Shown in pieces: positions 1 to 6,587 of a stretch of DNA of 12,620 bases. The stretch is from Deltaproteobacteria bacterium. Its GTDB lineage: Bacteria > Desulfobacterota > Deferrimicrobia > Deferrimicrobiales > Deferrimicrobiaceae. The position numbers were made by a program, and so were the translations under genes. The notes beneath the pieces were generated by a model. That model was given only the letters and a program-made list of their open reading frames with translations, was not told the DNA's origin and did not search any database. Every line of letters begins with the position of its first letter. Within the stretch, counting starts at the first letter, position 1. The stretch lies in contig JAJZRM010000033.1 of assembly GCA_021802685.1 (NCBI GenBank), positions 1 to 12,620 of the forward strand, in the 5' to 3' direction.

Positions 1-2766
1 GCCGTCGACGGGTAAAAAGTCGATCGGGAACACGTTTCCGCCGTACTGGTCGCGCAGTTTCGTGGGGATGTCCAAATTGATGTCCCGGTCGTACAGGTTG
101 TACGGGCGCCCGAGGAGGACGATCGCGTCCGCCCCGGCCCGCGCGACCCGGTCCACCGCGTCGATCCCGGCTTCGTTCAGGAACGCTCCCAGTTTCGCCT
201 GTTCCCGGTACCCGTCGCGGATTCCTTCGCGGATCTCCTTCCGGGAGACGCCCAGCGGGCCGAAGCACTCGAACAGGTCTTCCACGAGGAACTTCTCGCC
301 GTCCCGGAACCGGACGGTGGGGGACAACAGCTTCTGGCGCAGCTCCTTCTCCCACTTGGGGACGCCGGCGATCACGAAGGGAAGCGTCTGCCCCCATGGG
401 CAGAAGTGGGATTCGGTGTGCGTGTGGACCGTTTCCGAGTTGATCATGTTGGGGAGGAAGAGGAAGTCGATCCCGCCCGCCAGCAGCGAGGCCACGTGCC
501 CGTGCGCGACCTGGATGGGATAGCACGGCTCGGCCACGGTGCGTTCGAGCCCTTCCCGCGCGATCGCCTTGTCGGTCCGGGGGGACACCTTGATCCCGAA
601 TCCCATGCGGGCGAGGACCGATTTCCAGAAGGGGAACCGCTCGTAGAAGTACATCGCCCGGGGGAAACCGACGACGCCGCGGGGCCCTTTTTCGGAGGCC
701 TCGGCGACCTGCCGGTCGAACCAGGCGTTCCGTTTCGCCACGAGGTCCGGGATCACCGGCTTCGTGTCGGTCCGGGCGGGCTTGCGGTACTTCTCGGAGC
801 ACTTGTCGCCCCAGTAGGTGCGGTTTTCCCCGATCCGGATCTCCTGCATGTCGCAGCAGTTGCTGCACCCCTTGCAGACGAACTCCCTTCGCTTGTAGTC
901 GACCTTCGAGAGGTCGAAGCCGCGGAATTTCGTGGCCTCCCTCGTGGCCCGGACCTTGTCGCGGGCGAGGAGCCCCATCCCGATCGCCCCGATGACCCCG
1001 TTGTGGGGCGGAACGATGATCTTCCGTCCGAGGACCTGGGAAAAGGCCGCGGCGACCGCGTCGTTGTACGCCGTGCCTCCCTGGAAGTAGATCGTGTCCC
1101 CGATCCGGCGGCCCCGCACGACCCGGTTCAGGTAGTTCATCACGACGGAGTACGCGAGCCCGGCGACGAGGTCGCGCTTGCGCGCCCCCCGGTAGAGGTA
1201 GTTGTTCAGGTCCTGCTCCATGAAGACGGTGCACCGCTCCCCCATGCGGACCGGCGCCTCCGAGGAAAGGGCCAGGGAGGCGAACTCCTCCTTGATCTGT
1301 ATCCCGAGCCGTTCCGCCTGCTCCTCGAGGAACGATCCCGTTCCCGCGGCGCACGCGTCGTTCATCGCGAAGTCGGTGACGACGCCGTTTGAAAGCCCGA
1401 TGAACTTGGAATCCTGCCCGCCGATCTCGAAGATGGTGTCCACGGGAACGCCGAAGAAACCGTTGCTGATGAACGTGGAGCCGGTCTTGTGCGCGGTGAT
1501 CTCGTCCTGGACCGTGTCAGCGCCGACCAGCTCGCCGATCAACTCGCGGCCGGAGCCCGTCGTCCCCACTCCGCGGATCTCGATCGAGTCGCCGAATTCC
1601 TCCCGCAGCGCCTTCAGGCCGTCGGTCACCACCTGGACGGGGCGTCCCTGGGTCCGAACGTAGATCTCCTTCAGCAGGTTCCCCTTCCAGTCGACCAGGG
1701 CGAAATTCGTGGAGACCGACCCGATGTCGATTCCCAGGAACACTTCCGGCCGTCCGGAGACCGCCGGGGGCGGCTGCACCCGGTTCCGCAGGAACACGAC
1801 GTTCTCCGTGGAAAGGGGGGGCCACGCGGGGAAGGACCGCTCCTCCCGCTCGTCCGCCGCGGTCCGCACGACGAAGGCATTGCCGTCTCCCCGGCCCGGA
1901 TCCGCCGCCGCGGCGGCCATCGCGGCGCCGAACGCGCCCATGTGGGCGAACCCGCGGGGCACGACCGCCTCGTCCGCCGAAAATCCGAAGACGTCCCGGA
2001 TCGCGCGGACCACGCCGGAATTTTCGAAGAGCCCGCCGACCAGCGCGACCGCAGGAACAGGGTCCTTCCCCTTGTTGATGTTGCTCTTGAAATTGCGGGC
2101 CACCGCCTCGCACAGACCTTTGAGGATCTCCTCGGGGGAGTACCCCTTCTGCTGCGCATGGATCATGTCGGTCTTGGCGAAGACGGAGCATCGGCCCGCG
2201 ATCCGGGCGGCGCTGGCCGCGTGGGCGACCATCTCCCCGATCTGTTCCACCCGCAGCTTCATCCGATGAGCCTGCTGGTCGATGAACGAGCCGGTTCCCG
2301 CCGCGCAGTCGCCGTTTGTGTCGTAGTCCCGGATGGTGAGGGGGGCATCCTTGCCGGCGGGTTCGAGGCGGATGACCTTCGCGTTTTCTCCGCCCATCTC
2401 GAAGATCGTGCGGACCTCCGGATGGGCCGCCGTCACGGCCTTCACGAGACACCGGAAATCGTTTTCGTACACCCCGCCCACCAGCGGCGCCAACTGCCGT
2501 CCGCTCTTTCCCGTGACCGACACGCCCGAGACGTTCCCCCCGCCGAGGACATCGACCCACTCCCGGAGCCGCTCGGGCACCTTGCGCATCGGATCGCCGA
2601 GAAGGCGGTCGTACGAAAGGATGTACCCGGTCCCCGCCGTCCCGAGCGCCAGCGGTTCGGGGGAAAGGAACGCGCCCCGGAGCTCGGGGGACGGTTCGGC
2701 TTCACCCCCATGAAGGTACAGGACGAACTTCATGCTGATCGAACCGACGTCTATGCCGATGAACAT
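1..2766 (-). CDS. Giant CoA-enzyme activase-like protein with two BcrA/BadF/HgdC ATPase domains plus DUF2229, C-terminus outside the window
   Basis: 922 residues are visible; the chain runs off the left edge, and relatives are about 1400 residues. It holds two ASKHA-fold ATPase domains of the kind that use ATP to drive electrons into 2-hydroxyacyl-CoA dehydratases or benzoyl-CoA reductases. Domain 1 (about 1-265) has GIDVGS near residue 4, CAAGTGSF with C154, and RCSVF with C193. Domain 2 (about 343-600) has GIDIGS at 345-350, FEIGGQDSK, CAAGTGSF with C472, and RCTVF with C512. Each Cys pair sits 39-40 residues apart, as in HgdC (C127/C166 from memory). A cysteine cluster CKGCSNCC follows at 631-638. 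The DUF2229 region starts near 695 and includes EPCYPIQVAHGH. Domain 1 reads GGENAK where domain 2 has GGQDSK. The ATG at 2766 is preceded by a purine-rich GGAGAGG stretch. The partner enzyme is unknown and no dehydratase subunits are in view. The cytoplasmic location and electron-transfer role are inferred from the family. Confidence 0.9.
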   Translation of the reverse strand, partial: MFIGIDVGSISMKFVLYLHGGEAEPSPELRGAFLSPEPLALGTAGTGYILSYDRLLGDPMRKVPERLREWVDVLGGGNVSGVSVTGKSGRQLAPLVGGVYENDFRCLVKAVTAAHPEVRTIFEMGGENAKVIRLEPAGKDAPLTIRDYDTNGDCAAGTGSFIDQQAHRMKLRVEQIGEMVAHAASAARIAGRCSVFAKTDMIHAQQKGYSPEEILKGLCEAVARNFKSNINKGKDPVPAVALVGGLFENSGVVRAIRDVFGFSADEAVVPRGFAHMGAFGAAMAAAAADPGRGDGNAFVVRTAADEREERSFPAWPPLSTENVVFLRNRVQPPPAVSGRPEVFLGIDIGSVSTNFALVDWKGNLLKEIYVRTQGRPVQVVTDGLKALREEFGDSIEIRGVGTTGSGRELIGELVGADTVQDEITAHKTGSTFISNGFFGVPVDTIFEIGGQDSKFIGLSNGVVTDFAMNDACAAGTGSFLEEQAERLGIQIKEEFASLALSSEAPVRMGERCTVFMEQDLNNYLYRGARKRDLVAGLAYSVVMNYLNRVVRGRRIGDTIYFQGGTAYNDAVAAAFSQVLGRKIIVPPHNGVIGAIGMGLLARDKVRATREATKFRGFDLSKVDYKRREFVCKGCSNCCDMQEIRIGENRTYWGDKCSEKYRKPARTDTKPVIPDLVAKRNAWFDRQVAEASEKGPRGVVGFPRAMYFYERFPFWKSVLARMGFGIKVSPRTDKAIAREGLERTVAEPCYPIQVAHGHVASLLAGGIDFLFLPNMINSETVHTHTESHFCPWGQTLPFVIAGVPKWEKELRQKLLSPTVRFRDGEKFLVEDLFECFGPLGVSRKEIREGIRDGYREQAKLGAFLNEAGIDAVDRVARAGADAIVLLGRPYNLYDRDINLDIPTKLRDQYGGNVFPIDFLPVDG

Positions 2767-2796
2767 CTTTTTTCGCCTCTCCTTCCACGGAGAAAA

Positions 2797-2826
2797 ATAT
2801 TAGGTCATCTTGAAACTTACATACAA
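2797..2826 (-). promoter_or_regulatory. Candidate promoter for the activase gene
   Basis: On the minus strand, TTGTAT (2826-2821) and TAATAT (2802-2797) are separated by 18 bases. They match the sigma-70 boxes at 3/6 and 4/6. A start near 2790 would leave a leader of about 24 bases. The region is clearly more AT-rich than its surroundings. The assignment is tentative. Confidence 0.35.
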
Positions 2827-2837
2827 TACCCGTGCCT

Positions 2838-2858
2838 GAAACGGATTCGTTTCGAATC
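2838..2858. promoter_or_regulatory. Two interleaved perfect inverted repeats (operator-like)
   Basis: GAAACG-4nt-CGTTTC spans 2838-2853 and GATTCG-TTT-CGAATC spans 2844-2858, so the two perfect 6-bp palindromes share bases. They lie about 48-68 bases upstream of the predicted activase transcription start. A further TGAAAC occurs at 2811-2816. This looks like a protein-binding site for a dimeric regulator. No regulator gene is in view, so the partner is unknown. Confidence 0.4.
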
Positions 2859-2904
2859 GGCAACTTGCGGTCCTTCCGCGGGGCAATCCCCCCTGCGGCA
2901 CATC

Positions 2905-2936
2905 CCGATCGGATACTCCATTATCCGATCGGATAC
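2905..2936. repeat. Direct repeat CCGATCGGATAC, two copies 20 bp apart (operator-like)
   Basis: CCGATCGGATAC occurs at 2905-2916 and again at 2925-2936. The 20-bp period is about two helical turns, which would put both copies on one face of the DNA. Each copy contains the self-complementary core CCGATCGG. The pair is centred roughly 65 bases upstream of the start predicted from the TATAAT box at 2974, a typical activator position. Function is inferred from placement only. Confidence 0.45.
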
Positions 2937-2973
2937 CCGCCCGGCGGACGTGGCATTCCCGCACTCCGCGAAG

Positions 2974-2979
2974 TATAAT
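2974..2979 (+). promoter_or_regulatory. -10 box upstream of tatB/tatC
   Basis: A perfect TATAAT stands in GC-rich DNA 44 bases before the tatB-like ATG. At 17 bp spacing the -35 position is TGGCAT, a poor match (2/6). The promoter may therefore need an activator, perhaps bound at the 20-bp direct repeat upstream. Transcription would start near 2986. Confidence 0.5.
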
Positions 2980-3023
2980 TACCGACGGATCATCGAAACG
3001 CCAAGTTTGCGGCGAGGGGGAAT

Positions 3024-3410
3024 ATGTTCGGCATCGGCTTCCAGGAAATGATCATCATCCTCGTGGTGATCCTGCTCGTCTTCGGGCCGAAGCGGCTTCC
3101 GGACCTGGCCAAGAGCATGGGAAAAGGGCTTGCCGAGTTCAAGAAAGCCTCCGAGGAGGTCCGGAAGGGGATCGAAGAGGCGGTCCGGGAGGAGGAGAAG
3201 GCGCCGGAACCGCCGAAGGGCGCCGACGGTCCCCCCCCGTATCCGAACGAACCGGGCCACGGAGAGAATCCCCCGGCGGCGGACACCGCCTACCAGGGAA
3301 CCATCCCCTTCGACGAACCCGTCCGCGAAAAAGCCGTGAAGGAGGACGCGGCGCCGACCGAGGCGGCCTCCGGCCCCGCGGAACCGACGACGTCACCCCG
3401 GCAGGGGTGA
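3024..3410 (+). CDS. tatB: Sec-independent protein translocase subunit TatB-like (TatA/TatB family)
   Basis: A 128-residue protein of the twin-arginine translocase, which moves folded proteins (often cofactor-loaded redox enzymes) across the inner membrane. It has a short N-terminal membrane helix (about 7-21), then the hinge FGPKRLP (20-26) and an amphipathic helix containing LAEFKKASEEV (36-46). Glu8 and the G-P hinge resemble TatB more than TatA, but many bacteria use dual-function TatA/B proteins, so the exact role is uncertain. The tail after about residue 55 is rich in Pro, Glu and Ala and probably disordered and cytoplasmic. The ATG follows GAGGGGG. tatC begins six bases after the stop, so the two are surely co-transcribed. 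A separate TatA-like gene lies at 6323-6511 on the other strand. Confidence 0.88.
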   Translation: MFGIGFQEMIIILVVILLVFGPKRLPDLAKSMGKGLAEFKKASEEVRKGIEEAVREEEKAPEPPKGADGPPPYPNEPGHGENPPAADTAYQGTIPFDEPVREKAVKEDAAPTEAASGPAEPTTSPRQG

Positions 3411-3416
3411 CCGGAC

Positions 3417-4175
3417 TTGGAGACTTCCCCGGAGGAAATCCGCCAGCCCATCACGGAGCACCTGGAGGAACTTCGCCGCCGGCTGATCCGTTCCCTGATC
3501 GCCTTCGGCATCGGCACGGCCGTCTGCTACAATTTCGCCGAGGAGATCTACCGCCGGCTGCTCCTGCCGCTGACCGGCGCGCTGCCGTCGGACTCCCACC
3601 TGATCTTCACCGAACTGACCGAGGCGTTTCTCACCTATTTCAAGATGGCGCTGTGGGGAGGGTTCGTGCTTTCCTCCCCGGTCATCTTCTACCAGGCATG
3701 GCGCTTCGCCAGCCCCGGCCTGTACAGGAAGGAGCGGAAACTCGTCGTCGTCTTCGCGGCATGGACGACCGCGGGCTTCCTTGCGGGGATGGCGTTCGCG
3801 TACTTCGTCGCGATCCCTTCGATCATGACGTTCTTTCTTTCCTTCGGACGGGCGGTCGTGGTTCCCATGCCGTCGATGAAGGAGTCGCTCTCGCTGGTCC
3901 TGCGCCTCCTGCTGATCTTCGGCGTGATGTTCGAACTGCCCCTCGTCCTGTATCTCGCCGGGCGCGGCGGCATCCTCTCCGCGGCGTTTCTCCGGAAGTG
4001 GCGCAAGGGAGCCCTCCTGGGTTCCCTCGTGCTCGCCACCGTGCTCACCCCTCCCGACGCGGTGTCGCAGATCCTGGTGTCCGTGCCGCTGTATGCGCTC
4101 TTCGAAGCGGGGATCCTCCTGTGCGCCCTGGGGGAACGGCGCCGGACCGACGCGCCGGTCGTTCCGTCTTCTTGA
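3417..4175 (+). CDS. tatC: Sec-independent protein translocase TatC
   Basis: A 252-residue multi-spanning inner-membrane protein, the core receptor that recognises twin-arginine signal peptides. Family marks are in order: HLEELRRRL (15-23), FASPGLYRKERK (97-108, with the signal-peptide-binding Glu at 106), FELP (172-175) and TPPDAVSQ (211-218). These line up with E. coli E15, E103, E170 and D211 (from memory). Six membrane segments are expected and the hydrophobic stretches fit. The start is TTG at 3417, with AGGGG nine bases upstream. No ATG is usable at the N-terminus, and HLEEL falls at the expected distance from this TTG. It forms an operon with the tatB-like gene. Its stop codon lies inside the -35 box of the hpt promoter. 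Confidence 0.95.
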   Translation: METSPEEIRQPITEHLEELRRRLIRSLIAFGIGTAVCYNFAEEIYRRLLLPLTGALPSDSHLIFTELTEAFLTYFKMALWGGFVLSSPVIFYQAWRFASPGLYRKERKLVVVFAAWTTAGFLAGMAFAYFVAIPSIMTFFLSFGRAVVVPMPSMKESLSLVLRLLLIFGVMFELPLVLYLAGRGGILSAAFLRKWRKGALLGSLVLATVLTPPDAVSQILVSVPLYALFEAGILLCALGERRRTDAPVVPSS

Positions 4176-4200
4176 GTCCCGCGAGGAAATTCCCTATAGT
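4172..4200 (+). promoter_or_regulatory. Promoter for hpt and the zinc-ribbon gene
   Basis: TTGAGT (4172-4177), a 17-base spacer and TATAGT (4195-4200) match the sigma-70 boxes at 4/6 and 5/6. The -35 box overlaps the end of tatC. Transcription would start near 4207, leaving a leader of about 25 bases before hpt. This suggests that hpt can be expressed separately from tatBC. Confidence 0.55.
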
Positions 4201-4231
4201 CTTTTAGGATGGGACCCGGGGGGAGGAAGGT

Positions 4232-4795
4232 TTGACGAACGGCAGCGGCCTTCGGCCGCGGTACACCGCGGAGCAGATCCGCCGGATGGTTTCGACCATC
4301 GCCCGCCGGATCGACCGGGCCTATGCCGGGTCCGAGCTGCTCCTTGTCGGCGTGCTGAAAGGATCCTTGTTCTTCCTCGCGGACCTGGCGCGCGAGCTCA
4401 CCGTCCCGGTCGCCATCGATTTCGTCCGCCTGTCCAGCTACGGGAACGGCACGTCGCCGGGGAGCCGCACGCGCCTCACCAAGGACGTCGAGACGGACCT
4501 TGCGGGGAAACACGTCCTCGTGGTGGAGGAGATCATCGATACGGGACGGACCGTCCGTTTCCTGCGGCGGCACTTCGAACGGAGGCGCCCCCGGTCGGTC
4601 CGCTTCTGCGCCCTCGTGGACAAGCGGGCGCGCCGGGAGGCGGATATCACCGTCGAATTCCCCGGGTTCCGCCTGAAGAGCGGTTTTCTCGTCGGGTACG
4701 GAATGGACTGCGCCGAAGCGGGCCGTGAGCTGCGGCAGATCTATGTACTGCCCGGGCGGCGCCAATTCACTTCACCAGCCGGAGGATCAGAATGA
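4232..4795 (+). CDS. hpt: Hypoxanthine(-guanine) phosphoribosyltransferase
   Basis: A 187-residue cytoplasmic purine-salvage enzyme that joins PRPP to hypoxanthine or guanine to give IMP or GMP. Visible marks are LLLVGVLKGSLFFLADLA (37-53), DFVRLSSYG (63-71), the PRPP loop VLVVEEIIDTGRTV (95-108), LVDK (128-131) and FLVGYGMD (152-159). Length fits the family. The loop has Glu-Glu at 99-100 where the usual pair is Glu-Asp, a conservative change in a ribose-contacting position; the catalytic Asp is kept at 103. The start is TTG at 4232, with GGAGG (4222-4226) five bases upstream. The stop overlaps the next gene's ATG (ATGA), indicating translational coupling. Whether guanine or hypoxanthine is preferred cannot be read from the sequence. 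Confidence 0.93.
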   Translation: MTNGSGLRPRYTAEQIRRMVSTIARRIDRAYAGSELLLVGVLKGSLFFLADLARELTVPVAIDFVRLSSYGNGTSPGSRTRLTKDVETDLAGKHVLVVEEIIDTGRTVRFLRRHFERRRPRSVRFCALVDKRARREADITVEFPGFRLKSGFLVGYGMDCAEAGRELRQIYVLPGRRQFTSPAGGSE

Positions 4796-6306
4796 TCATC
4801 GAGTGCAAGAACTGTCACGCAAGGTTCCGGCTCGACGAATCGAAGATCAAGGGAAAGGGAGCCCGCGTGAAATGCCGCAAGTGCGGCGATGCGATCATCG
4901 TCCTCAAGGACGCCGGATCCGGGACCGCCTCCCGCGAGCCCGGCGGGGAAGGATCTCTCGACCTGGGTTCCGCTCTCCGGGAATCCTCCGGAGAGGTTTC
5001 CCCCTTCCCCGGAACGCCCCGTCCCGACAACCTGATTCCTTTCCCCGGCCCCGCCCGGCCCATGGAAGCGCCTGGGCCTTCCGGGAAGGACGAAGTGGAC
5101 ATCGCGTTCGATCAGCTCCTCGCGGGCCGGGAGGCGCCCCTCGAGCCGCCCGTCGAAACGACGCAGGCTCCTGGGCCGGACCGCCTCGCCCCGGAAGAGC
5201 ACGCCGTTCCCTCCACGGAGATCGACACCCCTCCGCCGGAAGCGCCGGAAGAAACCGCCGCTCCCCCGGAAGCGCCGGAAGAAACCGCCGCTCCCCCGGA
5301 GCCGCCGGAAGAACCCGTCGCCCCACCGGAAGCGCCCCTTCCGCCCGCGGCCGGGGAACCGTCCCCGTGGACCGTCGGCGAAGGCACCCTGGATTTCGCC
5401 CCGGAAGAGAAGGTCGATCTCCCGACCCGGGCGGAGGGAGGGTTCGTCATCAGCGATTCCGAAACCCTCGATTTCCTCCAGGAGGAACCGCGGGGCCGGG
5501 AGGGCGGCCAAGTCTCCGACATCTCCTCGTCGATCGCGTCGGTCCCCGTCGAACCGGAGGCGCCCCCGCCGATCGAATCGACGGCGTTCGCCGCATCCCC
5601 CGCGGAGGCGTACCCCGCCCCGGCGACGGAGGAAATCCCCATCGAGGGGAACGTGACGCCTCCCGCCGCCCTTCCCGCGGTCGAGACGCCTCCGTACCGG
5701 GAAGACGAACCCGCATCCGCCGCGCCGTCGCCGTTCCGGGAACCGGCGGCCGGGACCGAAGCGCGGCGTTCCGGCCCGTCGCCTGCCCGGATCGCCGGCG
5801 GCGTGCTGCTGGCGGCCGTGCTGGCGGCCGTCGGTTTCTTCGGATTCACGGAGTCGGGGAGGAAGACCGTCGAAAGCGTGGCCCCGCGCATCGCCGCGCT
5901 TGTCGGAGGCCGGGGCGCCGGCAAGGCCGCTTCCAGGTTCGAAGTGAAGAACGTGATCGGTTACTACGAAAGCGGCGCCGCATCGCCGAAGATCCTCGTC
6001 ATCAAGGGGCAGGTGACCAACCTGTCCTCGGCGGGGAAAAGCGGCATCCGGGTGGCCGCCGCGCTGCTGGACAACACCGACAAGGTGCTGATGCAGCAGG
6101 TGGTCTACGCCGGGAACGTGGTGTCCGGGGCCAGGGTGAAAACCGATGGCCGGGAAACCTTGACGAAGTTGCTGGCCAATCCGCTCGGCGAGCACCTGGC
6201 GAACATGGATGTCCTCCCGGGGAAGACCATCCCGTTCATGGTGCTGTTCTTCGACGCTCCCGAGGAGATCGACAGCTACCGGCTGGAGGCGAAAGACACG
6301 GAGTAG
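4792..6306 (+). CDS. MJ0042-type zinc-ribbon protein with Pro-rich linker, one membrane helix and a DUF3426 C-terminus
   Basis: 504 residues. The N-terminus is a zinc ribbon with CKNC (5-8) and CRKC (28-31), about 19 residues between the pairs, typical of MJ0042 zinc-finger domains in Deltaproteobacteria. A long Pro/Glu/Ala-rich and probably disordered stretch (about 40-325) follows, holding a short tandem repeat (PPEAPEETAA units, about 149-183). A single membrane helix lies at about 333-352. The C-terminal part (about 380-500, with ILVIKGQVTNLS) fits DUF3426, a beta-sandwich-like domain. The likely arrangement is a cytoplasmic zinc ribbon and an outer-face DUF3426. Function is unknown. The ATG overlaps the hpt stop, with GGAGG six bases upstream. 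The gene ends 16 bases before the convergent tatA, with no clear terminator between them. Confidence 0.85.
   Translation: MIIECKNCHARFRLDESKIKGKGARVKCRKCGDAIIVLKDAGSGTASREPGGEGSLDLGSALRESSGEVSPFPGTPRPDNLIPFPGPARPMEAPGPSGKDEVDIAFDQLLAGREAPLEPPVETTQAPGPDRLAPEEHAVPSTEIDTPPPEAPEETAAPPEAPEETAAPPEPPEEPVAPPEAPLPPAAGEPSPWTVGEGTLDFAPEEKVDLPTRAEGGFVISDSETLDFLQEEPRGREGGQVSDISSSIASVPVEPEAPPPIESTAFAASPAEAYPAPATEEIPIEGNVTPPAALPAVETPPYREDEPASAAPSPFREPAAGTEARRSGPSPARIAGGVLLAAVLAAVGFFGFTESGRKTVESVAPRIAALVGGRGAGKAASRFEVKNVIGYYESGAASPKILVIKGQVTNLSSAGKSGIRVAAALLDNTDKVLMQQVVYAGNVVSGARVKTDGRETLTKLLANPLGEHLANMDVLPGKTIPFMVLFFDAPEEIDSYRLEAKDTE
5236..5340 (+). repeat. 30-bp in-frame tandem repeat (about 3.5 copies)
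   Basis: Units begin at 5236, 5266, 5296 and 5326. The first two 30-bp units are identical, the third is diverged and the fourth is cut short. Each unit adds ten residues (PEAPEETAAP-like) to the linker of the zinc-ribbon protein, so copy-number change would keep the reading frame. Confidence 0.85.
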
Positions 6307-6322
6307 AAGCCGCGTCGAGGGG

Positions 6323-6511
6323 TCACTTCTTGTCGGCGTCGCCCTTGGTCGGCGTGATGTCGACCTCGTTCTTGTCTTCCTTCATCGACTTCTTGAAGTT
6401 GCGGATCCCCTCGCCGATCCCGGCGCCGATCTGGGGCAACCGGCCCGCTCCGAACAAAAGCACCACGATCACGAGGATGATGAGCAGCTCCGACAATCCC
6501 AATCCGAACAT
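6323..6511 (-). CDS. tatA: Twin-arginine translocase subunit TatA
   Basis: A 62-residue protein. SELLIILVIVVLLFGAGRLP (7-26) is the membrane helix and hinge. It is followed by an amphipathic helix with IGAGIGEGIRNFKKS (28-42) and a short charged tail. LFG plus the glycine-rich helix ending in FKK is the TatA pattern, the subunit that oligomerises to form the translocation path. The ATG at 6511 has AAGGAGG four bases upstream. It is the last gene of the minus-strand block, 76 bases after the dehydroquinate synthase stop, and converges on the zinc-ribbon gene. It probably works with the tatB-like/tatC pair about 3 kb away. Confidence 0.92.
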   Translation of the reverse strand: MFGLGLSELLIILVIVVLLFGAGRLPQIGAGIGEGIRNFKKSMKEDKNEVDITPTKGDADKK

Positions 6512-6587
6512 TATCCCTCCTTAAAAGAAAAGGGGAATCGACCCAACGACCTGATCCCAGTGTACCGCGGTCCGACCCGTCCCGTCG

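Noticed and set aside
2951..2965. Possible sigma-54 promoter (TGGCA...)
   Set aside because: The GC element is not at the required distance from the GG element; the TATAAT at 2974 is the better signal.
1489..3051. A 520-codon plus-strand frame
   Set aside because: It is antisense to the activase gene, runs through the intergenic region into tatB and shows no recognisable domain.
4741..6195. A 484-codon minus-strand frame
   Set aside because: It is antisense to the zinc-ribbon gene, and its Gly/Arg/Phe-rich repeats mirror that gene's Pro/Glu linker.
6296..6340. Bidirectional terminator between the zinc-ribbon gene and tatA
   Set aside because: Only short, imperfect inverted matches (five bases) are present, with no T-run; the gap is just 16 bases.
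4725..6524. A 599-codon plus-strand frame
   Set aside because: It overlaps the zinc-ribbon gene in another frame and runs antisense through tatA; the product is an Arg/Gly/Pro-rich shadow.
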